Source: DATKGN01 sp964385705 (GTDB taxonomy: Bacteria; Patescibacteriota; Microgenomatia; UBA10105; UBA927). Taken from it: DNA of 15,592 nucleotides. A program made the translations under genes and the position numbers. A model generated the notes under the pieces. It made no database searches, was not told where the DNA came from, and worked only from the letters and a program-made list of their open reading frames with translations. Below, piece by piece: positions 1 through 7,707 of the stretch; position 1 is the first letter of the stretch; each line of letters starts with the position of its first letter. The DNA is taken from contig CAYLQG010000034.1 of assembly GCA_964385705.1 (NCBI GenBank), positions 1-15,592 of the forward strand, given 5' to 3'.

Positions 1-1412
1 CGATAAGCGATGGTGTTGCAAAGATAAGCGGACTACCGAATGTCGCCTATCTTGAGCGATTGGAGTTTCCTCATGATATATACGGATTTGCTATTAATTT
101 GGAAGAAGATTCAATCGGCGCCATTATTTTGGGTGATTATCTCAAACTTAAACAGGGTGATGAAGTCAAAGCAACGGGACAATTGTTGTCCGTGCCGGTC
201 GATGAGGCATTTTTAGGCCGCGTTATTAATCCAATCGGAGATCCGATTGACGGCAAAGGGAAAATTACGGCCAAAAAATTCTATCCGCTTGAAAAAATTG
301 CTCCCGGTGTCGTAATCCGTCAGCCGGTCAATACGCCGCTTCAGACCGGAATTAAAGCCATTGATGCCATGATCCCTGTCGGCCGCGGACAACGCGAACT
401 TATTATCGGCGACCGCAACACGGGTAAGACTTCAGTCGTTGTCGATACGATTATTAACCAGAAAGAAGAGGGTGTGATCTGTATTTACGTCGCCGTCGGT
501 CAAAAAACGTCGCGTATCGTACAGGTGGCAACCGAGCTTGCCGACCATAAAGCGATGGCGCACACCATCATCGTTGCAGCGTCAGCGGCTGATTCCGCAG
601 CCTATCAATATATTGCACCCTATGCTGGGTGCGCGATGGCTGAGTATTTCATGGATAAAGGTCGTGACGTTCTTATCATTTATGATGATTTAACCAAGCA
701 CGCATGGGCCTACCGTCAGATTTCGCTCATCCTCAAGCGTCCGAGCGGCCGGGAAGCCTATCCGGGAGATGTATTTTATCTTCACAGCCGGCTTCTGGAG
801 CGTGCGTGCCGACTAGATGCAGCTCACGGAGGAGGGTCGATTACCGCGCTTCCGATTATCGAAACGCAGGCCAATGATATCTCAGCCTATATTCCTACCA
901 ATGTTATTTCTATTACCGATGGCCAGCTCTTTTTGGAGTCTGATTTATTCAACGCCGGACAGAGGCCCGCAATTAACGTCGGCTTCTCTGTTTCGCGTGT
1001 CGGCGGGACGGCGCAGGTCAAAGCGATGAAAAAAGTTGCAGGAAGCCTCAAACTTGACCTTGCCCAATACCGGTCGCTTGCGGCATTTGCGCAGTTTTCG
1101 ACCGATGTTGATGAAAGTACCAAAAAGCAGATTGCACGCGGAGCCCGGATGATGGAGCTTCTGAAACAAGGCAGAGGCGCGCCGCTTTCGATGGCCGAGC
1201 AGGTCACGATCATGTGGGCGGGCACAAACGGGTATCTCGATGATGTGCCGGTTCCGGACATTTCCCGGTTTGAAAAAGAATTCTTAACATATGTTGAACG
1301 CTCGCACAAAAAAGTACTTGCTGGTATTACCAAAGAAAAAAATATCACGCCGGAAATCGAAACGGGTTTAAAAAATGCAGTTTCCGAGTTTAAAAAGGCA
1401 TTTACGGCTTAA
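1..1412 (+). CDS. atpA: F1 ATP synthase subunit alpha (5' partial)
   Basis: Alpha subunit of the F1 catalytic head, which with beta forms the alpha3-beta3 hexamer that makes or hydrolyses ATP at the membrane. The frame is open from base 3 and upstream of the first possible start: it reads ISDGVAKISGLPNV, the usual N-terminal beta-barrel of alpha. About 25-30 residues are therefore outside the window and the TTG at 60 is not the start. Visible landmarks are the P-loop GDRNTGKT (family usually GDRQTGKT), YDDLTKHAWAYRQ, GREAYPGDVFYLHSRLLERA, ALPIIETQANDISAYIPTN, and SVSRVGG carrying the arginine finger. Family length is about 500 residues, with 469 present here. The stop is 3 bases before atpG, so the two are co-transcribed. 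Nothing looks broken. Identification is certain from the motifs and the atpA-G-D-C order. Confidence 0.98.
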   Translation, partial: ISDGVAKISGLPNVAYLERLEFPHDIYGFAINLEEDSIGAIILGDYLKLKQGDEVKATGQLLSVPVDEAFLGRVINPIGDPIDGKGKITAKKFYPLEKIAPGVVIRQPVNTPLQTGIKAIDAMIPVGRGQRELIIGDRNTGKTSVVVDTIINQKEEGVICIYVAVGQKTSRIVQVATELADHKAMAHTIIVAASAADSAAYQYIAPYAGCAMAEYFMDKGRDVLIIYDDLTKHAWAYRQISLILKRPSGREAYPGDVFYLHSRLLERACRLDAAHGGGSITALPIIETQANDISAYIPTNVISITDGQLFLESDLFNAGQRPAINVGFSVSRVGGTAQVKAMKKVAGSLKLDLAQYRSLAAFAQFSTDVDESTKKQIARGARMMELLKQGRGAPLSMAEQVTIMWAGTNGYLDDVPVPDISRFEKEFLTYVERSHKKVLAGITKEKNITPEIETGLKNAVSEFKKAFTA

Positions 1413-1415
1413 AAC

Positions 1416-2273
1416 ATGGCAAACATTCGACTGATCAAAGGACGGATTAAATCGGCAAAAAACATCGCCCAGATTACCAAAGCGATGGAGCTTGTGTCTG
1501 CAGCAAAAATGAAAAAAGCACAGGCTCAGGCGCTCGCGGGCAAGCTCTACGCACAGAAAATATTTGAGATGGTGGTCGTGTTGGCGTCAAGGACAACTTC
1601 CGCCAAACATCCGCTACTTCAAAAGCCGGCACACCTGACGGGGAAGAGGCTCGTCATTTTAATTTCAAGTAACAAAGGCCTTTGCGGCGGCTTAAATACC
1701 AATCTTTTCCGCTTTTTTTCACAGCACTATCATGCATCCAAGAATTTTGATGCAGTGACAGCCGGGAAAAAGGGTGCGTCATTTCTTTCCCATTTTGGTG
1801 GATCGCTTAAGGCTGATTTTTCCAATACCTCCTCATTTGTTGCTGCGGTTCCTGCAATTACTGAACTTGTTACCCGCGAATATACAGCCGGTCTCTACGA
1901 TGGTGTTGATCTTGTTTATAATGAATTTATCAATGTCGTCAAACAGGTTCCGAAACGGAAAACGATTTTACCCTTAACCGTCGAATCTCTTGAGACAACG
2001 GTTGCCGAGCACGGAGATTTTCTCATTGAGCCCTCTGTCGACGAAGTGTTTGAATCGCTTCTTCCCCACTATCTTGAAAATCAGATCCGTGATGCAGCTC
2101 TCCAAGCTGAGGCGAGCGAGCACTCGGCGAGGATGGTTGCGATGAGGAACGCGACAGATAACGCGCTCTCTCTGGTTGACGATCTGACACTCGTTTACAA
2201 CAAGGCCAGGCAGGAGAAGATTACCTATGAAATTACGGACATGATAACGGCATCAATGACCGTATCGGTATAA
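1416..2273 (+). CDS. atpG: F1 ATP synthase subunit gamma
   Basis: Gamma subunit, the central rotor shaft that couples rotation of the membrane c-ring to catalysis in F1. The protein is 285 residues, normal for the family. The N-terminal helix begins MANIRLIKGRIKSAKNIAQI and continues TKAMELVSAAKM; the Rossmann-like middle has ISSNKGLCGGLNTN (about residues 88-101). The C-terminal helix carries MVAMRNATDNA and LVYNKARQEKITYEI, the segment that enters the alpha3-beta3 cavity. The start ATG follows the atpA stop by 3 bases with no Shine-Dalgarno visible, so translation is probably coupled to atpA. The next gene, atpD, starts 22 bases after the stop and has its own good ribosome binding site. Confidence 0.98.
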   Translation: MANIRLIKGRIKSAKNIAQITKAMELVSAAKMKKAQAQALAGKLYAQKIFEMVVVLASRTTSAKHPLLQKPAHLTGKRLVILISSNKGLCGGLNTNLFRFFSQHYHASKNFDAVTAGKKGASFLSHFGGSLKADFSNTSSFVAAVPAITELVTREYTAGLYDGVDLVYNEFINVVKQVPKRKTILPLTVESLETTVAEHGDFLIEPSVDEVFESLLPHYLENQIRDAALQAEASEHSARMVAMRNATDNALSLVDDLTLVYNKARQEKITYEITDMITASMTVSV

Positions 2274-2295
2274 ATTTATATTGGAGGGAGCATAT

Positions 2296-3708
<1,413 letters not shown>

Positions 3709-3714
3709 TAAACA

Positions 3715-3789
3715 AATAATCCAATACATAATATTCCAAGCGAATTTCAATTTTATTGGATTATTGGATTATTGGATTATTGGATTATT
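3715..3789 (+). repeat. 8-bp tandem repeat with matching inverted arm, abutting the atpC start
   Basis: The unit TTATTGGA is repeated 4.6 times without error from 3753 to 3789, ending one base before the atpC ATG at 3790. A single upstream arm AATAATCCAATA (3715-3726) is the exact reverse complement of TATTGGATTATT, which occurs in all four registers of the array (3754-3765, 3762-3773, 3770-3781, 3778-3789). The mRNA could therefore form a 12-bp hairpin in any of four positions; the last register would cover the bases just before the start codon. No Shine-Dalgarno precedes atpC. The repeat structure is seen directly; any effect on epsilon-subunit expression is inference. Confidence 0.9.
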
Positions 3790-4221
3790 ATGAAGTTTCT
3801 GTTAGAAATTATCACCCCGCAGCGACAGGCATTTGCCGAAGAGGTTGACAGCGTGGTCGTCCCGACAGCAAACGGTTCAATCGGCGTCCTTGCTCATCAC
3901 GAGCCGCTCTTTTCATCTCTTGCCGAAGGAGAGATTAAAATAACAGTCGGGCCGAAAGAATATCTTCTCGCAATCGGCGGCGGTTTCATGGAAGTATCTC
4001 AAAGTAAAGTGTCGATTCTCGTCTCTCGTGCTGTTCATGCGCATGAGCTCAATGAGGCAGAAATTAAAAAAGCCCAGGAAGCCGCGAAAAGTGTCATTGC
4101 GGGCCGTGCCACAGGAGATGAACTCGCCACAGCCCAGGCGATGCTCAGGCGGTCACTACTCGAACTTAAGGTGTACAGGCGCCACCGCCAGCGGACGCCG
4201 ATTTCTTCATCCAGCCACTAA
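3790..4221 (+). CDS. atpC: F1 ATP synthase subunit epsilon
   Basis: Epsilon subunit, part of the central stalk that links gamma to the c-ring and often inhibits ATP hydrolysis. The start chosen is ATG 3790, giving MKFLLEIITPQRQAFAEEVD; the in-frame TTG at 3772 lies inside the tandem repeat and would add six repeat-derived residues. The protein is 143 residues, normal for the family. Residues 1-85 are the beta-sandwich (VVVPTANGSIGVLAHHEPL, LLAIGGGFMEVSQSKVSIL). Residues about 90-133 are the two-helix C-terminal domain (LNEAEIKKAQEAAKSV, then DELATAQAMLRRSLLELKVY). The tail is basic then serine-rich (RRHRQRTPISSSSH). It is the last gene of the ATP synthase group; the next gene has its own promoter-like sequence. 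Confidence 0.95.
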   Translation: MKFLLEIITPQRQAFAEEVDSVVVPTANGSIGVLAHHEPLFSSLAEGEIKITVGPKEYLLAIGGGFMEVSQSKVSILVSRAVHAHELNEAEIKKAQEAAKSVIAGRATGDELATAQAMLRRSLLELKVYRRHRQRTPISSSSH

Positions 4222-4235
4222 TTATTGTCGCAGGG

Positions 4236-4265
4236 TTGACAGATAGATAACCCATACACTACACT
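4236..4265 (+). promoter_or_regulatory. Candidate sigma-70-type promoter for the CBS gene
   Basis: A perfect -35 TTGACA (4236-4241) is followed after 18 bases by TACACT (4260-4265), matching TATAAT at four of six positions. Transcription would begin near 4272 and leave a leader of about 88 bases before the CBS gene ATG. That leader contains a small hairpin at 4328-4344 (GCTTC paired with GAAGC) just upstream of the Shine-Dalgarno. The promoter separates the CBS gene from the ATP synthase operon, although no clear terminator follows atpC, so read-through is also possible. Confidence 0.55.
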
Positions 4266-4359
4266 TTGAATCGGTCTTACAGTTATTCCCCGAACTTATT
4301 TTGTTGTGAGCCGCATATCAGCGAATCGCTTCTTTAAAGGAAGCAGAAAAGAGGTGTAT

Positions 4360-4851
4360 ATGAAAGTTCGTGAGGTCATGAGCGTGCATGTGTACACCGC
4401 GGCACCGGATACGACAATCCGTGAGCTCTGGAGATCCCTGTTCAAGAAACACATGAACTCGATCCCCGTTGTTGACTCTAAAAAGAAGCTGGTCGGTATT
4501 ATCAGTAAGGAAAATTTGCTTGAAGCATTATTCCCTAATTATCAGGAATACTTTGAGGACATCACGAGTTTTGAGGACTTTGAAGAGATGGAGAATAAAG
4601 TCCGTGAACTTGGTAATACGAAGGCCCGCGATGTTATGCGGTCGCGTGTCGTATTTACGAGGGCAAATTCGCCGGTTATGAGAGCGCTTTCACGGATGAT
4701 TGCGAGACGGCTTAATCAAATGCCGGTGCTTTCGGATGAAGATGTAGTCGTTGGCATGGTGACAAAAGGGGATATATTCTATGCACTTTTCCGGAAAAAT
4801 CTGGGAAATGACCCTTCAACTACGTCATACCACGGCCGGAAACTGGAATAA
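4360..4851 (+). CDS. Stand-alone tandem CBS-domain protein
   Basis: A 163-residue soluble protein made almost entirely of two CBS domains (a Bateman pair). CBS1 covers about residues 1-58 (VREVMSVHVYTAAPDTTIRE, then MNSIPVVDSKKKLVGIISKE). CBS2 covers about 88-146 (ARDVMRSRVVFTRANSPV, then QMPVLSDEDVVVGMVTKGDI). The acidic linker between them (YFEDITSFEDFEEMENKV) may be helical. Bateman pairs commonly bind adenosine nucleotides and regulate a partner; no catalytic domain is attached here, so the partner is unknown. ATG 4360 is preferred to an in-frame GTG at 4306 because GAGGTG (4351-4356) stands just before it and because the first CBS domain starts right there. Its position between ATP synthase and argG is suggestive of energy sensing, but that is inference. 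Confidence 0.88.
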   Translation: MKVREVMSVHVYTAAPDTTIRELWRSLFKKHMNSIPVVDSKKKLVGIISKENLLEALFPNYQEYFEDITSFEDFEEMENKVRELGNTKARDVMRSRVVFTRANSPVMRALSRMIARRLNQMPVLSDEDVVVGMVTKGDIFYALFRKNLGNDPSTTSYHGRKLE

Positions 4852-4893
4852 GTGAATTCGTCCAAAACATTAAAATCTCTGTTATTTTTTACT

Positions 4894-4909
4894 AAAGTGA
4901 TACTTTTTT
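4894..4909 (+). terminator. Weak A/T-rich terminator-like hairpin after the CBS gene
   Basis: AAAGT (4894-4898) pairs with ACTTT (4902-4906) around a 3-base loop and runs into a T tract. The stem is short and A/T-rich, in a generally T-rich stretch (4880-4940), so it may be fortuitous. No better terminator is seen between the CBS gene stop and the next promoter. Confidence 0.2.
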
Positions 4910-4962
4910 ACCATTTCTTTGATCATTTTTGTAATTTTTCTCACAATAATAGCCGTTTTGTA

Positions 4963-4991
4963 TTGACACAATGGGATTTCTGAGATAGACT
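4963..4991 (+). promoter_or_regulatory. Candidate sigma-70-type promoter for argG-MGS
   Basis: A perfect -35 TTGACA (4963-4968), a 17-base spacer, and -10 TAGACT (4986-4991), four of six matches to TATAAT. The predicted transcription start is near 4996-4999, giving a leader of only about 76-79 bases to the argG start at 5075. Almost all of that leader is a short ORF and an intrinsic-terminator hairpin. This is the best promoter-like sequence in the window. Confidence 0.65.
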
Positions 4992-5007
4992 AGGCGTTAG
5001 GAATCGT

Positions 5008-5061
5008 ATGACCCATATTCTTATTACCCAGATGGTACGTTGTCAAAAGGAGAGAGCCTAA
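5008..5061 (+). CDS. Candidate leader-peptide ORF (17 codons)
   Basis: A short ORF encoding MTHILITQMVRCQKERA lies between the candidate promoter and the hairpin before argG. A modest Shine-Dalgarno AGGA (4999-5002) precedes the ATG by 5 bases, but it falls at the very start of the predicted transcript. The TAA stop (5059-5061) is in the hairpin loop, so a ribosome finishing this ORF would cover the 5' arm. Arg codons lie at 5038 and 5053, just before and inside that arm. There is no run of a single amino acid as in classical his or trp leaders. It could be a chance ORF; the placement is what makes it worth listing. Confidence 0.35.
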   Translation: MTHILITQMVRCQKERA

Positions 5062-5074
5062 GGGCTCTTTTTTT
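5051..5074 (+). terminator. Intrinsic terminator / candidate attenuator ending at the argG-MGS start codon
   Basis: AGAGAGCC (5051-5058) pairs with GGCTCTTT (5063-5070) as eight base pairs including one G-U, with a 4-base loop, then a T tract running to 5074. The argG ATG begins at 5075, immediately after the last T. A transcript from the promoter at 4963-4991 must read through this hairpin to express argG, so the arrangement is that of an attenuator, or of a short RNA gene of roughly 75 nucleotides ending here. AAGGAG (5047-5052) overlaps the stem base and could act as a Shine-Dalgarno for argG only if the hairpin folds and brings it close to the ATG. UUAGG at the leader start (4997-5001) is complementary to CCUAA in the hairpin (5057-5061), a weak possible antiterminator pairing. 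Confidence 0.7.
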
Positions 5075-6694
5075 ATGCATAAACAGGATTACATCAAAGT
5101 ATCTTCATACGAAGCTAAAAAAGGGGAAGTCAAAAAAGTAGTTCTTCTCTACTCCGGCGGTTTGGACACATCGGTCATGCTCAAGTGGATTGCAGATGAA
5201 TATAAGGCTCAGATTGTCGCTCTCACGATCGATATCGGCCAGTTAACTGACGATTTGGAACAGATCCGCAAAAAAGCGCTGAAACTTGGGGCAATCAGTG
5301 CGTATGTTATTGATGCAAAAGATGAGTTTGCGGAGGAATATATCGCAAAGGGAATAAAAGCAAACGCCAGCTACCAGGGCCGGTATCATTTGTCTACGCC
5401 GATCGGCCGGCCGCTCCTTGCCAAATGGGCGGTAAAAATTGCAGCGCGAGAGGGAGCTGACGCAATCGCCCACGGATGCACCGGTAAAGGAAACGATCAG
5501 GTCCGGATCGAGGGCACGGCGCTTGCTATTAACCCCGATATCAAGATCATCGCACCGGTCCGTGAATGGTCAATGGGGCGGGATGAAGAATTGATCTACG
5601 CAAAGAAGCATGGTATAGAGGTAAAACAGACGGTGCAAAAACCGTATTCCTATGATGATAATATGTGGGGAGTGACGGGAGAGGGCGGGGAAATTGAGAA
5701 TCCGGCGCTCATCCCGCCGTTGGAAAAGATTCTCCAGATAACGACACCTCCATGGGAAGCGCCCAATATGCCCGAGATCGTTGAACTTGAGTTTATTAAA
5801 GGACTCCCTGTTGCAGTCAACGGCAACCAAATGAAATTAACGGACATCATCCTCGAGTTAAATAAAGTCGGCGCAAAACATGGCGTCGGCATTGTCCATC
5901 TCATTGAAGACCGCGTCGTTGGTCTCAAGGTCCGCGGACTGTATGAAGCGCCTGCTGCCGAAATTATCATAACGGCCCATCGGGATCTTGAGAAGTACGT
6001 TTCAACGCGTGAAGAAAACGAATTCAAATCAACAATCGATACAAAATGGGCGTATCTTTGCTACGGGGCCAAGTGGTATGAACCGTTATTTGATGACCTT
6101 AACGCATTTATCGATAAAATGAATCAGAAAGTGAGCGGTAAAGTTAAGCTTCGGTTGTTTAAGGGTTCTTGCGAAGCCGTCGCTGTCGAGACCCCTAATA
6201 CAATCTTTCAGGAAAAATTGGCGACTTTCATGACATCCGGCGCATTCAATCAGAATGCATCGGCGGGTTTTATCGAACTCTACACTCTTCAGATGCGGCT
6301 TTCCCAGAGGGCTGAGAAAACGGTCCTTCTCTCGATCGGGAAACGGAGCAATAAAATTAAATTATTATCAACCATACGTCGGCTTTCCGAGTTGCGGTAT
6401 AAATTATATGCGACATATAAGACGCATAAATTTCTGAAGATCCACGGGATTGAAGCCGTTTTGGTCAATAAGATATCCCAGCCTAACCTTAAGCCAAATC
6501 TCGCGGATTTGTTGGCCGCCAATCGGTTTGACCTTATCATCAACATCCCATCAGGAACGAAGACGAAGGAAAAGACCGACGGACAGATGATCCGTGAATA
6601 CGCAATTAAGTTTAACGCAACGCTCATAACAACCAATAACGTAGCGGTCAGCCTTGTTGAAAAGTTGTATTCGGCCCAACTTCATAAAACATGA
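5075..6694 (+). CDS. argG: Argininosuccinate synthase with fused C-terminal MGS-like domain
   Basis: Residues about 20-412 are argininosuccinate synthase, which joins citrulline and aspartate using ATP (giving AMP and PPi) in arginine synthesis. Seen are the pyrophosphatase loop SGGLDTS (27-33), GRPLLAKW, the aspartate-binding HGCTGKGNDQVR (133-144), IIAPVREW, YSYDDNMWG (191-199), KHGVGIVHLIEDRVVGLKVR and YEAPAAEI. Residues about 415-533 match the MGS-like fold of CarB: VLLSI, LYATYKTHKFLKIHGIE, VNKISQ, LADLL, FDLIINIPSG, MIREYA, TLITTNN. By eye, several positions equivalent to nucleotide-binding residues of E. coli CarB are kept (Ser420, Thr447, Thr450, Lys466, Asn490). The family is usually about 400 residues; this is 539, with no stop or frameshift at the junction. 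No alternative start exists among the first 34 codons, so ATG 5075 is firm. The stop overlaps the next ATG as ATGA. MGS ligand and effect are unknown. Confidence 0.93.
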   Translation: MHKQDYIKVSSYEAKKGEVKKVVLLYSGGLDTSVMLKWIADEYKAQIVALTIDIGQLTDDLEQIRKKALKLGAISAYVIDAKDEFAEEYIAKGIKANASYQGRYHLSTPIGRPLLAKWAVKIAAREGADAIAHGCTGKGNDQVRIEGTALAINPDIKIIAPVREWSMGRDEELIYAKKHGIEVKQTVQKPYSYDDNMWGVTGEGGEIENPALIPPLEKILQITTPPWEAPNMPEIVELEFIKGLPVAVNGNQMKLTDIILELNKVGAKHGVGIVHLIEDRVVGLKVRGLYEAPAAEIIITAHRDLEKYVSTREENEFKSTIDTKWAYLCYGAKWYEPLFDDLNAFIDKMNQKVSGKVKLRLFKGSCEAVAVETPNTIFQEKLATFMTSGAFNQNASAGFIELYTLQMRLSQRAEKTVLLSIGKRSNKIKLLSTIRRLSELRYKLYATYKTHKFLKIHGIEAVLVNKISQPNLKPNLADLLAANRFDLIINIPSGTKTKEKTDGQMIREYAIKFNATLITTNNVAVSLVEKLYSAQLHKT

Positions 6695-7662
6695 CGGATA
6701 ATCCTCTCATCGCCGATATCATTACACAAAAAATCCGAAAGAAAGGCGGTTGGGTGAATTGTCATGCACACTTCGACCGTGCATATACAGTGTCTCCGGA
6801 AACGCTTACACTTTCTCATCAATTAATGGAAAAAAAATGGACATTGGTTGATGACATGAAGAAACACTCATCAGAAGAAGACTACTATGCCCGCATAGAA
6901 CGAGCTGTTTGTGTGTTTATAGCTCAGGGTGCTAAGGCAACATGTACATTTATCGACGTTGATCCGATTACGGAGCTGCGGGCTCTGAAAGCCGCCGTTA
7001 AGGTTAAAAAGAAATACGCTCACAAAATTGAATGTAAAATAATTAACCAGGTGCTTAAGGGAGTAGTGGATCCAGCTGCGCGGAAGTGGGCAGAGAAATC
7101 TCTTGAATTTGTTGACATTATTGGCGGGTTGCCCTCCCGTGACCGCCCCGACGCCGGAAAACATCTTGATACGATTTTTTCATGGGCAAAAGAAACCGGC
7201 AAGATGGTGCACGTCCATATTGATCAGGAGAATAATCCCCATGAGCATGATACTGAGCTATTGGCGGACAAAACTATAAAATACGGTTTGGAGGGTAAAG
7301 TGATTGCGGTTCACGCAATTTCGATAGCCGCTCATCCGAAAAAAGAGCGCAAAGAAATTTACAAAAAGTTAAAAGCTGCAGGAATCTGTGTGGTGTGCTG
7401 TCCTTCAGCCGCGTTAAGCATGAAACAGTTAGATTATTCGACTGCTTTGCATAACAGTATTGCGCCAGTCCCTGAATTACTGGTGGAAGGTATTCCGGTT
7501 GCTTTGGGAGTCGACAATATGGCTGATATCTATCAACCGCTCGTAGACGGAGATCTTATTACCGAGCTAAGGATGTTAGCAGAATCCTGCCGGTTTTATG
7601 ACATCGATAAGCTAGTCGATATTGCAACCATGAACGGGCAAATTGCTCTCGGCATGCGATAA
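6691..7662 (+). CDS. Cytosine-deaminase-like metal-dependent amidohydrolase
   Basis: A 323-residue amidohydrolase-superfamily TIM barrel nearest, from memory, to the cytosine deaminase (CodA/AtzC) branch. Candidate metal ligands are HAH (25-27), His176 in VHVHIDQ, His208 in AVHAIS, and Asp275 in LGVDNMADIYQPL, which corresponds to the FGHDD strand of CodA. At the position of CodA's catalytic Glu217 the sequence seems to have Gln179, with Glu180 next to it. The protein starts almost at the first metal motif, lacking the flanking beta-domain segment and so being about 100 residues shorter than CodA. ATGA overlap with argG-MGS means translational coupling. A pyrimidine or related cyclic-amide substrate is plausible from the neighbourhood, but deaminase activity is not demonstrated by the sequence. 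Confidence 0.72.
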   Translation: MTDNPLIADIITQKIRKKGGWVNCHAHFDRAYTVSPETLTLSHQLMEKKWTLVDDMKKHSSEEDYYARIERAVCVFIAQGAKATCTFIDVDPITELRALKAAVKVKKKYAHKIECKIINQVLKGVVDPAARKWAEKSLEFVDIIGGLPSRDRPDAGKHLDTIFSWAKETGKMVHVHIDQENNPHEHDTELLADKTIKYGLEGKVIAVHAISIAAHPKKERKEIYKKLKAAGICVVCCPSAALSMKQLDYSTALHNSIAPVPELLVEGIPVALGVDNMADIYQPLVDGDLITELRMLAESCRFYDIDKLVDIATMNGQIALGMR

Positions 7663-7678
7663 TTGTAATGTCATTGAC

Positions 7679-7700
7679 CCCGCGAAAGCGGGATTTTTTT
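7679..7700 (+). terminator. Intrinsic terminator / candidate attenuator just before carA
   Basis: CCCGC (7679-7683) and GCGGG (7688-7692) form a 5-bp G/C stem with a GAAA tetraloop, followed by A and seven T residues to 7700. The carA ATG is at 7708, only 7 bases later, and no promoter or Shine-Dalgarno fits between them. Expression of carA from upstream therefore requires read-through. The hairpin with its leading GTCATT (7670-7675) resembles half of the repeat element at 12931-13000 and may derive from it. A 24-codon ORF (7668-7742) begins 5 bases after the amidohydrolase stop and runs through the hairpin into carA in another frame; a ribosome on it would melt the stem. Confidence 0.7.
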
Positions 7701-7707
7701 ATCGATA

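Noticed and set aside
3753..3789. CRISPR array
   Set aside because: Units are 8 bp, contiguous and without spacers; no cas genes are present.
4992..5074. tRNA or T-box riboswitch in the argG leader
   Set aside because: No cloverleaf arms, CCA end, T-box consensus or specifier loop can be found; only the terminator hairpin is clear.
6300..6330. Sequencing frameshift joining argG to a separate MGS gene
   Set aside because: The frame is continuous with no stop in any needed position, no start or ribosome site lies at the junction, and codon use does not change across it; raw reads would still settle it.
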